Below are positions 1 through 8,009 of a stretch of 47,951 nucleotides of DNA, one piece after another (within the stretch, counting starts at the first letter, position 1; the number at the start of each line of letters is the position of its first letter). Origin of the DNA: a virus; IMG/VR virus record IMGVR_UViG_3300037961_001050, positions 1-47,951 of that record. One strand, 5' to 3'. The position numbers and the translations under genes were made by a program. The notes beneath the pieces are model-generated. The model was not told the DNA's origin, made no database searches, and saw only the letters and a list, made by a program, of their open reading frames with translations.

Positions 1-219
1 GTTAAACAAAAATGGGTTCGTATCGGCACCGATGGTAAAATCAAAGGGCCTTGTGGTACGTCTAAAAATAAAAAGAATCCAGACAGATGTTTGCCATTAG
101 CGAAAGCAAGAAGATTAAGTAAAAAACAATTAGCAGCAACAGCTAAGAAAAAAAAGAGACAAGGCAGAGGTCGTCAATTTGTTTCTAATACTAGAGCTGC
201 AAAAGTAAGAAACGCATAA
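1..219 (+). CDS. Small basic protein, 5' end missing (paralogue of 42985-43269)
   Basis: The frame is open from base 1, encodes 72 residues and stops at 219, so the start lies outside the window. The product is very rich in Lys and Arg. It shows a G-P-C-G-T-S motif, then R-C-L-P-L-A-K-A-R and L-S-K-K-Q. The R/K-C/V-C-L-P-x-A-K-x-R-x-(L/M)-S-K pattern recurs in the gene at 42985-43269, so I infer the two are paralogues. The next gene starts one base after this stop. I recall proteins of this type from marine phages but know no function. Charge suggests nucleic-acid binding or a packaged virion protein, which is inference only. Confidence 0.75.
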   Translation, partial: VKQKWVRIGTDGKIKGPCGTSKNKKNPDRCLPLAKARRLSKKQLAATAKKKKRQGRGRQFVSNTRAAKVRNA

Positions 220-220
220 T

Positions 221-511
221 ATGGCTAGTAAAAAAAACATGCCTTGCAATAAAGTAAGGCCGTCTACAAGACCAGGTAAAAAGAAAATGGTAAAAGCTTG
301 TGAGGGCGGTAGAGAAAAACTAATTCACTTTGGAGCCAAAGGTTATGGACATAATTATTCTGCAGCAGCTAGAAAAAGTTTTAGAGCTAGACATAAGTGT
401 GGAACAGCAAAATCAAAATTAACAGCTAGATACTGGGCGTGTAAAAAATTATGGGCCGGAAAAGGTGGTAGCACTAAGTCAAGCCCCAAAAGTAGACAAG
501 GAAAATATTAG
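221..511 (+). CDS. Small basic Cys/Trp protein (paralogue of 43274-43558)
   Basis: Encodes 96 residues, strongly basic. Readable blocks are V-K-A-C-E-G-G-R-E-K followed by I-H-F-G, then A-R-K-S-F-R-A-R-H-K-C, and A-R-Y-W-A-C-K-K-L-W. The same blocks in the same order occur at 43274-43558, so the two are clear paralogues. This copy has Cys in both C-terminal blocks (RHKC and YWACKK) where the other copy does not, so it might bind a metal. It follows the partial gene by one base, and the tail-fibre genes begin 37 bases later. Function is unknown; a small DNA-associated or virion protein is the most natural guess. Confidence 0.8.
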   Translation: MASKKNMPCNKVRPSTRPGKKKMVKACEGGREKLIHFGAKGYGHNYSAAARKSFRARHKCGTAKSKLTARYWACKKLWAGKGGSTKSSPKSRQGKY

Positions 512-519
512 TATATTTG
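512..519 (+). promoter_or_regulatory. Possible Bacteroidota -7 box (TAnnTTTG)
   Basis: The sequence TATATTTG fits the TAnnTTTG -7 element known for Bacteroidota primary sigma factors. It lies in the short gap before the first tail-fibre gene, about 30 bases upstream of its start. I see no good TTG at the expected -33 spacing, so this is weak. In an A/T-rich gap such an octamer can occur by chance. Confidence 0.25.
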
Positions 520-548
520 TAAAATATTTAATGATAAAAAAATAAATT

Positions 549-1859
549 ATGGCAATAATTCCAGTAGCACAAAAATTTCACACAGTCTCATCAACAGTAG
601 ACACTGTTGACAGGGGTTCAGCAGGATTTCAAGGTGATAGAGAAATCTACACAATGCAAGACATTATCAATACAGTATCTGCAACCGGCGGATCAATTGA
701 TGGTTCAGGTGTGCAATATGCACTACCGGTTTTTACAGATACTAATACTATAACTAATCTTGCGATAGGTACTGCAGGACAAGTATTAACTTCAAACGGA
801 GCAGGAGCCAATCCTTCATTTCAAACATTAGCGGCAGGATTAACAGGTGTTACAAATTCAGCTTCAGATTCACCTAATAGTAAAACAGCTTTAGGTGTTA
901 ATGCTGGTGGTTCTTCTGAAACAGGAATTTTTAATACTTCAATAGGTGTTGGCGCTGGTAATGCTTTAACTTCATCTAATGCTAACACATCTATAGGATA
1001 TAATGCAGGTAAAGGCGTAACAGCGGCAGGCGGTTTTGCTGTATTTGCAGGTTACAACGCTGGATCACAAGGACAAGGATCAGGGGGTGCTGTTGGAGTA
1101 GGTAGAGATGCGCTTAAATTAACAAGCAGCGTTTCATCTGGTGGATCTTCACCCACTGCAGTGGGATACCAAGCTATGTCTGACGGAATTATTAGCGAAG
1201 GTAATACAGCATTTGGAGCGTGGGCTTTAAAAGGAGTTACCGGTATGCTTGGAACACAAAACACAGGCTTGGGGTGTAGAACCGGTATATATCTTACATC
1301 AGGTTCTAATAATGTTTTTATAGGCTACAATGCTGGATCAGTCGGCACAGGACTTGAAACAGGTTCTAACAATATTATAATAGGACACGATGCTGCATCT
1401 AGTACAGGATCTGTATCCAATGAAATAACTTTAGGTAATTCTAGTATTACAGTTATAAGAGCAGCGGTAACATCTATTACTTCTTTGTCTGATGAACGTG
1501 ACAAAAAAGATATAAAAGATTTAACATATGGTTTAGATTTTATAAGTAATCTAAAACCTAGAGAATTTGTATGGGACAATAGACCTGAAATAAAAGAAGA
1601 AATAACCTATGAAGAAGGTGAAAGCTTTGATGAAACAAAAGAAATAAAAACTGAAGTTGAATTTTACAGTGAAAATAAAGGTAAAAAAGATTTTGGATTT
1701 ATAGCTCAAGAAGTTCAAGCTGTTGATAATGATATATTAAGATTAGTATATGACGAAAATCCTGATAAATTAGAAATGAGTTATGGCAAATTAGTACCTA
1801 TACTAGTAAAAGCAATTCAAGAATTAAAAGAACAATTAGATAACAAACAAGATAAATAA
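549..1859 (+). CDS. Tail fibre/appendage protein 1 with S74 chaperone domain
   Basis: 436 residues. The N-terminal ~45 residues (starting M-A-I-I-P-V-A-Q-K-F-H-T) are nearly shared with the next gene and probably form the virion-attachment part. The middle (~115-300) is Gly/Ala/Ser/Asn-rich with repeats of the N-T-S-I-G-x-x-A-G type, typical of trimeric beta-helical or head-repeat stalks. The C-terminus from ~310 has S-D-E-R-D-K-K-D-I, L-K-P-R-E-F-V-W, F-G-F-I-A-Q-E-V and a terminal coiled coil. These mark an intramolecular chaperone of endosialidase (peptidase S74), which in known fibres trimerises the protein and cleaves itself off at the conserved Ser. The likely role is host-receptor binding. 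Confidence 0.9.
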   Translation: MAIIPVAQKFHTVSSTVDTVDRGSAGFQGDREIYTMQDIINTVSATGGSIDGSGVQYALPVFTDTNTITNLAIGTAGQVLTSNGAGANPSFQTLAAGLTGVTNSASDSPNSKTALGVNAGGSSETGIFNTSIGVGAGNALTSSNANTSIGYNAGKGVTAAGGFAVFAGYNAGSQGQGSGGAVGVGRDALKLTSSVSSGGSSPTAVGYQAMSDGIISEGNTAFGAWALKGVTGMLGTQNTGLGCRTGIYLTSGSNNVFIGYNAGSVGTGLETGSNNIIIGHDAASSTGSVSNEITLGNSSITVIRAAVTSITSLSDERDKKDIKDLTYGLDFISNLKPREFVWDNRPEIKEEITYEEGESFDETKEIKTEVEFYSENKGKKDFGFIAQEVQAVDNDILRLVYDENPDKLEMSYGKLVPILVKAIQELKEQLDNKQDK

Positions 1860-1865
1860 TAAATT

Positions 1866-3365
1866 ATGGCGATAATACCAGTAGGACAAAAATTTCACAC
1901 ACTATCATCTAGTGTGGATACAACTGACAGAGGATCAGCAGAGTTTCAGTCTCAAAGAGAGATTTATACAATGCAAGACGTAATTGATACAGTAGCATTT
2001 GATGCTGGATCAGTAGAAAAAACAGGAACACCTGTATTTGGTTTTAATACTAGATGGACAGGTGCACAAACAGTATCAGGTGAATTTGTACCTGATTCTT
2101 CTGGTGGTGGTGGTTTTCCAGTAGAAATGCACAAAGGTTACAGAGCAGACTTACAATGGCCTACAGGTGTTAACAACTTTACAAAAGGTGGTGTTTGGAT
2201 GACAAGTTATCCTATGGGTAATATGGATGCTTGGCTTCCTGAAAACCCTAGTGATATTCAAGACTTTTTAGCTTTAGAAATTTGTGGACCTGGTCCAGTA
2301 CCGGCACCATTAGATTTTACAGCTGGAAATGTAGCCAATAGATTTAGTGAAAACATAGTAATAGGTAGTAGATTTATCCAACAAGGGTTAACTGATCCTA
2401 ACACTTTCAACAGAGAAAATGTAATAATCGGTACAGGAAATACAGCTGCGGCAATCAAAGGATATAATCATCAAGAAAATGTTTGGATCGGTCATGAAAT
2501 GTTTGAAGGAGATGTAGTTAATACTAGTTCTACTGTTGTTATTGGTGCTAGAGCTTTTGAAGATGGGCTAGATGAAAGTATACAATACGGTGTTTATATA
2601 GGTAGAAAAATTGGTGGTGAAGCGTATGTTTCAGGAGCTGACTCTAAATACAATGTACATATTGGATATAGAGCTTCTGGTAACAAAGTTTACGGTGGAC
2701 ACAATGTTTGTATTGGAACTAGTAGTGGTCAAGATATAAATGGTTTGTCAGAATACAATGTGATGATTGGTGAAGCAGCTGGGCTTGAGCATACAAATGG
2801 AGAATATAATACATTTATGGGTTACCAAAGTGGTCCTGCTAACAATACAGCGTCTGGTGGTAGTAACAATACTTGTATTGGTAATGGCGCTCAAATATCT
2901 GGAACAACTGTTAGTAATGAAATAGTATTAGGTAACGCAAGTGTAACAGTATTAAGATGTCAACAAAATTCAATATCTGCGTTATCAGATCAAAGAGATA
3001 AAAAAGATATAGAAGATATTGATTATGGTCTTGATCTAGTTAACTCTTTAAAACCTAGAAAATTCGTTTGGGATCCTAGAGAAATAGAGACTGTAAAACT
3101 TTCACACGAAGAAGTTGAAGGTGAAGACGGTAAAATGGTAGTAACTGAAAACAGAGAGAGAACAAAAATTAAACCAGCAACTGATGGTATGAAAGATATT
3201 GGGTTTATTGCTCAAGAACTTCAAGCTGTTGATGATGATTTCTTAAGATTAGTATATGATGCTAATCCTGATAAATTAGAAGCTAGCTATGGTAGATTAG
3301 TTCCTGTATTAGTAAAAGCCGTACAAGAATTATCTGCTAAAGTTACAGCATTAGAAAATGCATAG
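1866..3365 (+). CDS. Tail fibre/appendage protein 2 with S74 chaperone domain
   Basis: 499 residues, starting six bases after the first fibre gene. Both ends match that gene: the N-terminal M-A-I-I-P-V-G-Q-K-F-H-T segment, and the C-terminal S-D-Q-R-D-K-K-D-I, F-V-W-D, I-G-F-I-A-Q-E-L, S-Y-G-R-L-V-P-V-L-V-K-A segments of a peptidase S74 domain. The middle differs, with Gly/Asn-rich repeats (N-V-x-I-G-x-x-S/A-G) and an extra region around residues 60-150. I infer a tandem duplication in which the receptor-contacting part diverged while anchor and chaperone stayed conserved. Confidence 0.9.
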   Translation: MAIIPVGQKFHTLSSSVDTTDRGSAEFQSQREIYTMQDVIDTVAFDAGSVEKTGTPVFGFNTRWTGAQTVSGEFVPDSSGGGGFPVEMHKGYRADLQWPTGVNNFTKGGVWMTSYPMGNMDAWLPENPSDIQDFLALEICGPGPVPAPLDFTAGNVANRFSENIVIGSRFIQQGLTDPNTFNRENVIIGTGNTAAAIKGYNHQENVWIGHEMFEGDVVNTSSTVVIGARAFEDGLDESIQYGVYIGRKIGGEAYVSGADSKYNVHIGYRASGNKVYGGHNVCIGTSSGQDINGLSEYNVMIGEAAGLEHTNGEYNTFMGYQSGPANNTASGGSNNTCIGNGAQISGTTVSNEIVLGNASVTVLRCQQNSISALSDQRDKKDIEDIDYGLDLVNSLKPRKFVWDPREIETVKLSHEEVEGEDGKMVVTENRERTKIKPATDGMKDIGFIAQELQAVDDDFLRLVYDANPDKLEASYGRLVPVLVKAVQELSAKVTALENA

Positions 3366-3382
3366 TAAAATAACACTTTTAC

Positions 3383-3393
3383 AAGTGATTATA
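3383..3393 (+). promoter_or_regulatory. Candidate phage promoter motif AAGTGATTATA, copy 1
   Basis: The 11-base string AAGTGATTATA lies in the 82-base gap after the fibre genes and recurs exactly at 26087-26097 and with one change at 9981-9991. Here AAGTG can also pair with CACTT at 3374-3378 (loop TTAC). It precedes the 3448-6054 block containing groEL and groES. A phage-specific promoter is an inference from its recurrence in rare true gaps. Confidence 0.4.
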
Positions 3394-3447
3394 TAAATAT
3401 ACCTGCTCGGTGAGAGCAAAACCAATTATTAATTAAAACCAAAACCA

Positions 3448-3765
3448 ATGACGTTTTATTATTCGACTAGAACGTGGAATAGTCAACCACAAGTATCCGA
3501 AGACCAAATCAAACTTTGGAAACATCTTTCAGAAAAGAAAAACTGGAGGATAACTCAATTACCTAACGGTTTTTATCAAACGGAGTATAAAGACATTGAT
3601 TGTCCTTGTAATCCAAATGAAGATCATTGCTGTGAAAAATGGCATGATGTCACAAGAAGAGAAACTATAGACGGAGCAGAAGCTGCTATTGATGGATCAG
3701 TAGAGCATTACACTAAAAAAGTAGATTTCTTAAAAGGACCTAAGGTAGTTAAAACCTTTGATTAA
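3448..3765 (+). CDS. Hypothetical protein, 105 aa
   Basis: 105 residues, acidic to neutral, with aromatic-rich ends. A central cysteine cluster reads C-P-C-N-P-N-E-D-H-C-C (about residues 51-61), preceded by N-G-F-Y-Q-T-E-Y and followed by V-T-R-R-E-T-I-D-G-A-E-A-A-I-D. The four Cys and one His in 11 residues could bind a metal, but I recognise no named zinc fold. I recall similar small proteins in marine phage genomes with no assigned role. It starts the block that contains the chaperonin genes and lies about 55 bases after the AAGTGATTATA motif. Confidence 0.8.
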   Translation: MTFYYSTRTWNSQPQVSEDQIKLWKHLSEKKNWRITQLPNGFYQTEYKDIDCPCNPNEDHCCEKWHDVTRRETIDGAEAAIDGSVEHYTKKVDFLKGPKVVKTFD

Positions 3766-3798
3766 TATCTAAACCACAATAAAATTTAATTAAATAAT

Positions 3799-5358
3799 AT
3801 GACAGATAAACTTGTAAAAAATCTTAACTTTGGTCAAGAGGCTCAAGGTAAGATATTAGATGGAATAGATAAACTCACAAAAGCTGTTAGCTCCACTCTT
3901 GGGGCTAACGGTAAGTGTGTTATCTTAGAAGATAATTTAGGTAAACCAACCATAACAAAAGATGGTATTACAGTAGCAGAAAGTATTACATTACTTGATC
4001 CTGTTGAAAACATGGGCGCAGCTTTAATTAAAGAGGCAGCTCGTAAAACAGTAAAAGAAGCGGGTGATGGTACTACAACTGCAACAATACTAGCTCATTC
4101 AATTTTACAGCTAGCCAAACAACAAGACAATGCCAGTGTAAGATGGTTAAAGGAAGGTATTGACTCAGCTGTAAACAAAACAATAAAATACTTAGATGAA
4201 ATAAGTATACCTGTTGTAGATAATATGGTAGAACAAGTAGCAACAATATCAGCTAATAACGATAGTGAATTAGGTAAAAAAATTGCCCAAGCGTTTTTAG
4301 CAGTAGGAAAAACCGGTGTTGTAGCTATGGAAGAATCTGATACAGATAAAACGTATATAGAAATAGTAGATGGTATACAATATGAAAAAGGTTTAAAGAA
4401 CATGAGTTTTGTAACCGATAAAGCGGGTAAAAAAGCAGAACTTATAAAACCTTTAGTATTAATCGTAGAATCAGAAATAGAAAATATACGTAAAATTCAA
4501 GCTGTATTAGAACACGTTATAAAAACTAACAGACCTCTTTTAATTATAGCCGATGCGGATACTAAAGTTTTAGCTGCTTTAGCTATGAATAAAATTAAAG
4601 GTAATATAAAAATAAATATAGTTGATGCTCCAAATTTTGGTGTTACTAAAAAACAAGTATTAAATGATATTGCTTTAATGACTGGAGCTACAGTTATTAA
4701 CGAGCATTTAGGTGATGATTTAGATTTAATACAACCAGAACACTTAGGTGAATGCGTAAAGTCAGTAACAACAGAATATGAAACCATTATACAAGTAGCA
4801 GGTATTTCACCAGAAGTACAAGATGTTATTGAGCAGGTAAAAAAAGATATAGCTAAAGAAACAAAACCTGGTCCTATAACAAGACTTGAAAAAAGATTAG
4901 CATTACTATCCGCTAAAATAGCCAATGTAAAAGTTGGTGCTAATTCTGATGTAGAATTAAAAGAAAAAAAAGATAGAGTAGAAGATGCTGTTTGTGCTAC
5001 AAAAGCCGCGATAAAAGAAGGTATAGTTCCAGGCGGAGGTATAGCTCTACTTAACGCTTCAACAAAAATTAAAGCTGCTAATAAAGCAGAACAAGTTTTG
5101 TTTGATGCTATTAAATCTCCTTTTAATATTATATTATCAAACGCTGGTTTAAATCCAAGTTTGATACGTAGTTGTAAAACGGGAGATGGTATAGACGTGG
5201 TTACAGGAAATATGGTAAACATGATTGATGGTGGTATTATTGATCCACTATTAGTTACAAAAAGCGCCCTAAAAAATGCGGCTTCTGTAGCTACAACTAT
5301 TTTATCGACTGATTGTGTAATAAATAATATTAGAGTACATGAAGGCGATAGGAGATAA
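3799..5358 (+). CDS. groEL: Phage-encoded GroEL-type chaperonin (Cpn60)
   Basis: 519 residues, near the ~545 of bacterial GroEL. The equatorial hallmarks T-L-G-A-N-G-K, T-K-D-G-I-T-V-A (D55) and A-G-D-G-T-T-T-A-T (D90) are present. V-K-V-G-A and V-E-D-A-V-C-A-T-K-A-A carry the ATP-hydrolysis Asp (about D396, E. coli D398), followed by V-P-G-G-G-I-A-L-L. The nucleotide site therefore looks intact. The C-terminus ends H-E-G-D-R-R and lacks the Gly-Gly-Met tail of bacterial GroEL. In the family, 14 subunits form a double ring that folds proteins with GroES. The order groEL then groES is the reverse of the usual bacterial operon. Likely clients are capsid or other large virion proteins (inference). 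Confidence 0.97.
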   Translation: MTDKLVKNLNFGQEAQGKILDGIDKLTKAVSSTLGANGKCVILEDNLGKPTITKDGITVAESITLLDPVENMGAALIKEAARKTVKEAGDGTTTATILAHSILQLAKQQDNASVRWLKEGIDSAVNKTIKYLDEISIPVVDNMVEQVATISANNDSELGKKIAQAFLAVGKTGVVAMEESDTDKTYIEIVDGIQYEKGLKNMSFVTDKAGKKAELIKPLVLIVESEIENIRKIQAVLEHVIKTNRPLLIIADADTKVLAALAMNKIKGNIKINIVDAPNFGVTKKQVLNDIALMTGATVINEHLGDDLDLIQPEHLGECVKSVTTEYETIIQVAGISPEVQDVIEQVKKDIAKETKPGPITRLEKRLALLSAKIANVKVGANSDVELKEKKDRVEDAVCATKAAIKEGIVPGGGIALLNASTKIKAANKAEQVLFDAIKSPFNIILSNAGLNPSLIRSCKTGDGIDVVTGNMVNMIDGGIIDPLLVTKSALKNAASVATTILSTDCVINNIRVHEGDRR

Positions 5359-5599
5359 TTTAATTATAACACCTACGCAACAAGGTGTTGAAAAAACAAA
5401 AGGTGGTTTGCTTTTAACTCACAGCCAAAGAGAAGACATTAGATTTGAAAAAGCTAAAGTATTAACTCAAGGTGAAGATGTTAAAGGTATAAATGAAGGC
5501 GATGAAATTTATTTTGATAGTAGAGCAGGCCACAAAATAGAAATAAATAAAGATACATATCACGTTATCAAGTTAAGAGACGTGGTCGTTGTTTTATGA
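5339..5599 (+). CDS. groES: Phage-encoded GroES co-chaperonin
   Basis: 86 residues; overlaps the end of groEL by 20 bases in another frame, so translation is probably coupled. It has the Cpn10 layout: an N-terminal strand I-G-D-N-L-I-I-T-P, a mobile loop around residues 16-33 with the hydrophobic tripeptide L-L-L (24-26) that docks on GroEL (I-V-L in E. coli), then I-N-E-G-D-E-I-Y-F, G-H-K-I-E-I, and a C-terminal L-R-D-V-V-V-V-L strand. The length is slightly below the ~97 residues of bacterial GroES, and the roof beta-hairpin seems shortened. The partner is presumably the GroEL just upstream. Confidence 0.92.
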   Translation: MKAIGDNLIITPTQQGVEKTKGGLLLTHSQREDIRFEKAKVLTQGEDVKGINEGDEIYFDSRAGHKIEINKDTYHVIKLRDVVVVL

Positions 5600-6054
5600 A
5601 AAAGCTAAATGCAAGTGATATTAAAGATCTACACTTGTTGAAACATTACCGTATAATACGCAAATGGGCTTGTAAAAACAACGGCTTAACTGATGCTGAA
5701 CTAGAGTTGATAATATATTTAGACTGTATAGGTTTATTTACAAAAAATGATTTTGAAATAGGTACATATTCATATAGTTGGAACAATAGACGTTGGAATA
5801 AATTAATACAAAACGGTTGGATAATTGTTTGGCGTAATAGAAACAGAACAACACAAAAATATAATATATACAAAATTTCATTTAAAGGTAAACAACTAAT
5901 AAGTAGAATATATAGAATAATGACTGGTGAGGAAGATATACCTACAAGCGTTAAAAGAAACGTTATAATGAAAGGTGATACGTATATGAATAAGGTTTTA
6001 CAAACCTCAATAGATAATGTTAACAAAGACAAATCAAGATGGCAGACGAAATAA
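5596..6054 (+). CDS. Winged-helix-like DNA-binding protein (putative)
   Basis: 152 residues, basic. The start overlaps the groES stop as ATGA. Residues ~15-105 read like a winged helix-turn-helix: helices around H-Y-R-I-I-R-K-W, an L-T-D-A-E-L-E-L-I-I-Y-L-D-C segment reminiscent of MarR-type regulators, N-R-R-W-N-K-L-I-Q-N-G-W as a recognition helix, and a basic wing R-N-R-N-R-T-T-Q-K-Y. A conserved-looking tail follows (Y-R-I-M-T-G-E-E-D-I-P). It sits between groES and structural genes, so it could be a phage regulator. The fold is assigned by pattern only; I cannot exclude a virion role. Confidence 0.7.
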   Translation: MKKLNASDIKDLHLLKHYRIIRKWACKNNGLTDAELELIIYLDCIGLFTKNDFEIGTYSYSWNNRRWNKLIQNGWIIVWRNRNRTTQKYNIYKISFKGKQLISRIYRIMTGEEDIPTSVKRNVIMKGDTYMNKVLQTSIDNVNKDKSRWQTK

Positions 6055-6875
6055 TAGACAAATCTAATGTTACCGCTCCAGTAAGTTATCAAGCAAATAC
6101 CATTCAATTTAGTTCGGATGATGCTATAGCTAATGCTGAAGCAAGAGAGCGTAGATCTACTGGACTAAGTAGATTAGAACAAAAATTAGGTGAATTAAAA
6201 CCTGGTAGCCCTGAGTATATTAAATTAGACGCTAAAATAAAAAAGAAAAATTTTAGACGTGAAGCTAGAGCTATTAAAAAGAATATTAGAAAGTTTGGAA
6301 AAGATGCTGATTTTAGCAACATGTCTACAGAATTTAAAAACCAATTAACAGCTGGTGGGTCTGTAGGTGATGTAGCTCGTAGAGTAAATAAAAGATTAGA
6401 AAACTTTTTAGATAGAGATACTCTCGGTGATCAAATAAGAGGTAATGATGTAAATAGAAAAAATATACTTGAAGAAGGTTTAAAAAATAGAGATGAAAAA
6501 ATTCTTGAAGCAAAGAAAAAGAAAGAAGAACAAGACAAGTTAATTGAAAACAAAACTAATAATAAAAATAATATTTTACCAGGAGTAAACACTTATTTTA
6601 ATTTTAATAGAGGTGGTAATTTTTCTTCAAGTTTAAATAATAGAACTTTTGGGTACAACATTGGTAATTATGGTATAGACTATAATAATCGTGGTTTGCT
6701 TCCTGGTTTTAATTCTTATGATTTTTTAAATCAAGATTATTCAATTGGTACCACTACATTTACTTCGCCGCGAGAAGATCTTGGGCCAAAGAAAAAAGGT
6801 AGACCTTTTATAGCTGATGCTAATTCAATAACAGGCGGTCAACCTATTGGTAAAATGTTAAAAAATTTTAGATAA
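6039..6875 (+). CDS. Hypothetical protein, 278 aa
   Basis: 278 residues. It starts inside the end of the previous gene (16-base overlap). The first ~170 residues are highly charged and predicted helical or coiled coil (K-K-N-F-R-R-E-A-R-A-I-K-K-N and a Lys/Glu-rich stretch near 155-168). The remainder is Asn/Gly/Phe/Tyr-rich and probably disordered (N-F-N-R-G-G-N-F, F-G-Y-N-I-G-N-Y-G). The end is P-I-G-K-M-L-K-N-F-R. I recognise no family. Its place next to structural genes and its two-part composition suggest a virion accessory or assembly protein. Confidence 0.75.
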   Translation: MADEIIDKSNVTAPVSYQANTIQFSSDDAIANAEARERRSTGLSRLEQKLGELKPGSPEYIKLDAKIKKKNFRREARAIKKNIRKFGKDADFSNMSTEFKNQLTAGGSVGDVARRVNKRLENFLDRDTLGDQIRGNDVNRKNILEEGLKNRDEKILEAKKKKEEQDKLIENKTNNKNNILPGVNTYFNFNRGGNFSSSLNNRTFGYNIGNYGIDYNNRGLLPGFNSYDFLNQDYSIGTTTFTSPREDLGPKKKGRPFIADANSITGGQPIGKMLKNFR

Positions 6876-7348
6876 TGCCTTATCAAGATTGGTACACACA
6901 AGCAACAAATGCGGCGGTAACTATGAACATGCCTCCAGCTTTAGTTCCACCAACTCAAAGTTTTGTAGCACCACCTAGACAACCATTAGTGCCTGTTAAT
7001 GCTAGACCAATAAGTAACGCTATTAAAGAAAATGAACTACGAGCAAGAGAAAGAGCTGCTTCAGTTAGACAGGAAGACAGATCAACATATGCTGGTAGTA
7101 ATTTAAGATCAGCCGGAAGATTTGAAAAGCAAACAGCAATGATTAATCCTTTTGCGGCTAATTCAATGATATTAGGTGGCGCTGATACTGGTATGATTAC
7201 AGAAGCGGCAGATCAAACAAGAAGAAAACCCGTTTATACAGATAAATTTGAATTTAGAACTCAAGCAGATATGGCTGCGGATCAATATAATTCAGATATA
7301 GGTATGAACAATATGAACAGTTTATACGAAGATACATATTTATTATAA
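6875..7348 (+). CDS. Hypothetical protein, 157 aa
   Basis: 157 residues; the start shares its A with the preceding stop (TAATG), indicating coupled translation. The N-terminal third is Pro/Ala-rich (P-P-A-L-V-P-P-T-Q, A-P-P-R-Q-P-L-V-P-V). The middle is charged and helical (E-N-E-L-R-A-R-E-R-A-A-S), and the end is Met/Asn/Asp-rich. No domain is recognisable. A structural or assembly role alongside the flanking genes is plausible but not shown. Confidence 0.7.
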   Translation: MPYQDWYTQATNAAVTMNMPPALVPPTQSFVAPPRQPLVPVNARPISNAIKENELRARERAASVRQEDRSTYAGSNLRSAGRFEKQTAMINPFAANSMILGGADTGMITEAADQTRRKPVYTDKFEFRTQADMAADQYNSDIGMNNMNSLYEDTYLL

Positions 7349-7363
7349 ATTTAAAAATAACTT

Positions 7364-7525
7364 ATGGCAACAAATAAAACACAAGTAGGACAACAATGGA
7401 TATGGGAAGGACCTCTAGATCCAACCGGTATGCCAATGGCTAAAGGTAATAGTAGAAATGGCATGCATTTAAAATGTGCGCCATGTAAATATAGCCCAGG
7501 TCCAATAACAGAAAAAGCAAAATAA
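7364..7525 (+). CDS. Small protein with a CxxC, 53 aa
   Basis: A 54-codon frame with ATG after an A-rich leader, ending one base before the next gene. The product contains W-I-W-E-G-P-L-D-P-T-G and M-H-L-K-C-A-P-C-K-Y-S-P-G-P. The C-A-P-C pair with Lys on both sides could be a metal or redox site, but nothing completes a known fold. Gap-free placement between neighbours and clean codon use support a real gene. Function unknown. Confidence 0.65.
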   Translation: MATNKTQVGQQWIWEGPLDPTGMPMAKGNSRNGMHLKCAPCKYSPGPITEKAK

Positions 7526-7526
7526 A

Positions 7527-8009
7527 ATGGCAATATCAAACTTTCCACAAAATCAAGCTAGCTATGCTATTGATGTAATACCTAGCGACACTATAAATAT
7601 TCCACAGCCTTATGATATAGCTAGTGGAAATAATACAGCTGTTTCAGTAAATGAATTAGAAGACGGAGGTGCTGATTTTATAGCAGCAGGTGTATCACAA
7701 GGTGATGCTGTTTATAATTTAACTGACGGAACCGTGGCTGAAGTAACAAGTAGAATAAGTGCTACAGTTTTAAAACTAAGCGCTAATATATTCGCTGCTA
7801 CTCCAAAAGCTTACGCTATATATCAAGGTAATTCTAAACCTAATTCTTTTTTATTATACGTAGGAACTGGTGGTGATGTAAGTATTCAAACATCTGCTAC
7901 TGCTCCAGTATTATTAAAAAACGTAGGAGATGCTTCATTTATTCCTATTAACGTAGGAAGAGTAAATGCTTCTAATACAACAGCGTCTGATATAATAGCT
8001 TTATTATAA
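7527..8009 (+). CDS. Putative head or tail decoration protein, 160 aa
   Basis: 160 residues, acidic, Ala/Thr/Val/Ser-rich and apparently all-beta: alternating strands with no charged clusters (A-Y-A-I-Y-Q-G-N, F-L-L-Y-V-G-T-G-G-D-V-S-I-Q-T). This composition is typical of phage decoration, head-fibre or tail-appendage proteins. The stop overlaps the next start by one base. No family is recognised; the structural assignment rests on composition and position. Confidence 0.7.
   Translation: MAISNFPQNQASYAIDVIPSDTINIPQPYDIASGNNTAVSVNELEDGGADFIAAGVSQGDAVYNLTDGTVAEVTSRISATVLKLSANIFAATPKAYAIYQGNSKPNSFLLYVGTGGDVSIQTSATAPVLLKNVGDASFIPINVGRVNASNTTASDIIALL

Noticed and set aside
4497-5222. 241-codon minus-strand frame opposite groEL
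   Set aside because: Antisense shadow of a strongly conserved gene. It has no leader or neighbours on that strand, and the product is an Ile/Ser/Phe-rich complement-type sequence.
5646-6107. 153-codon minus-strand frame opposite the winged-helix-like gene
   Set aside because: All nearby genes are on the plus strand with overlapping starts and stops. The antisense product is hydrophobic and low in complexity, as expected from an AT-rich complement.
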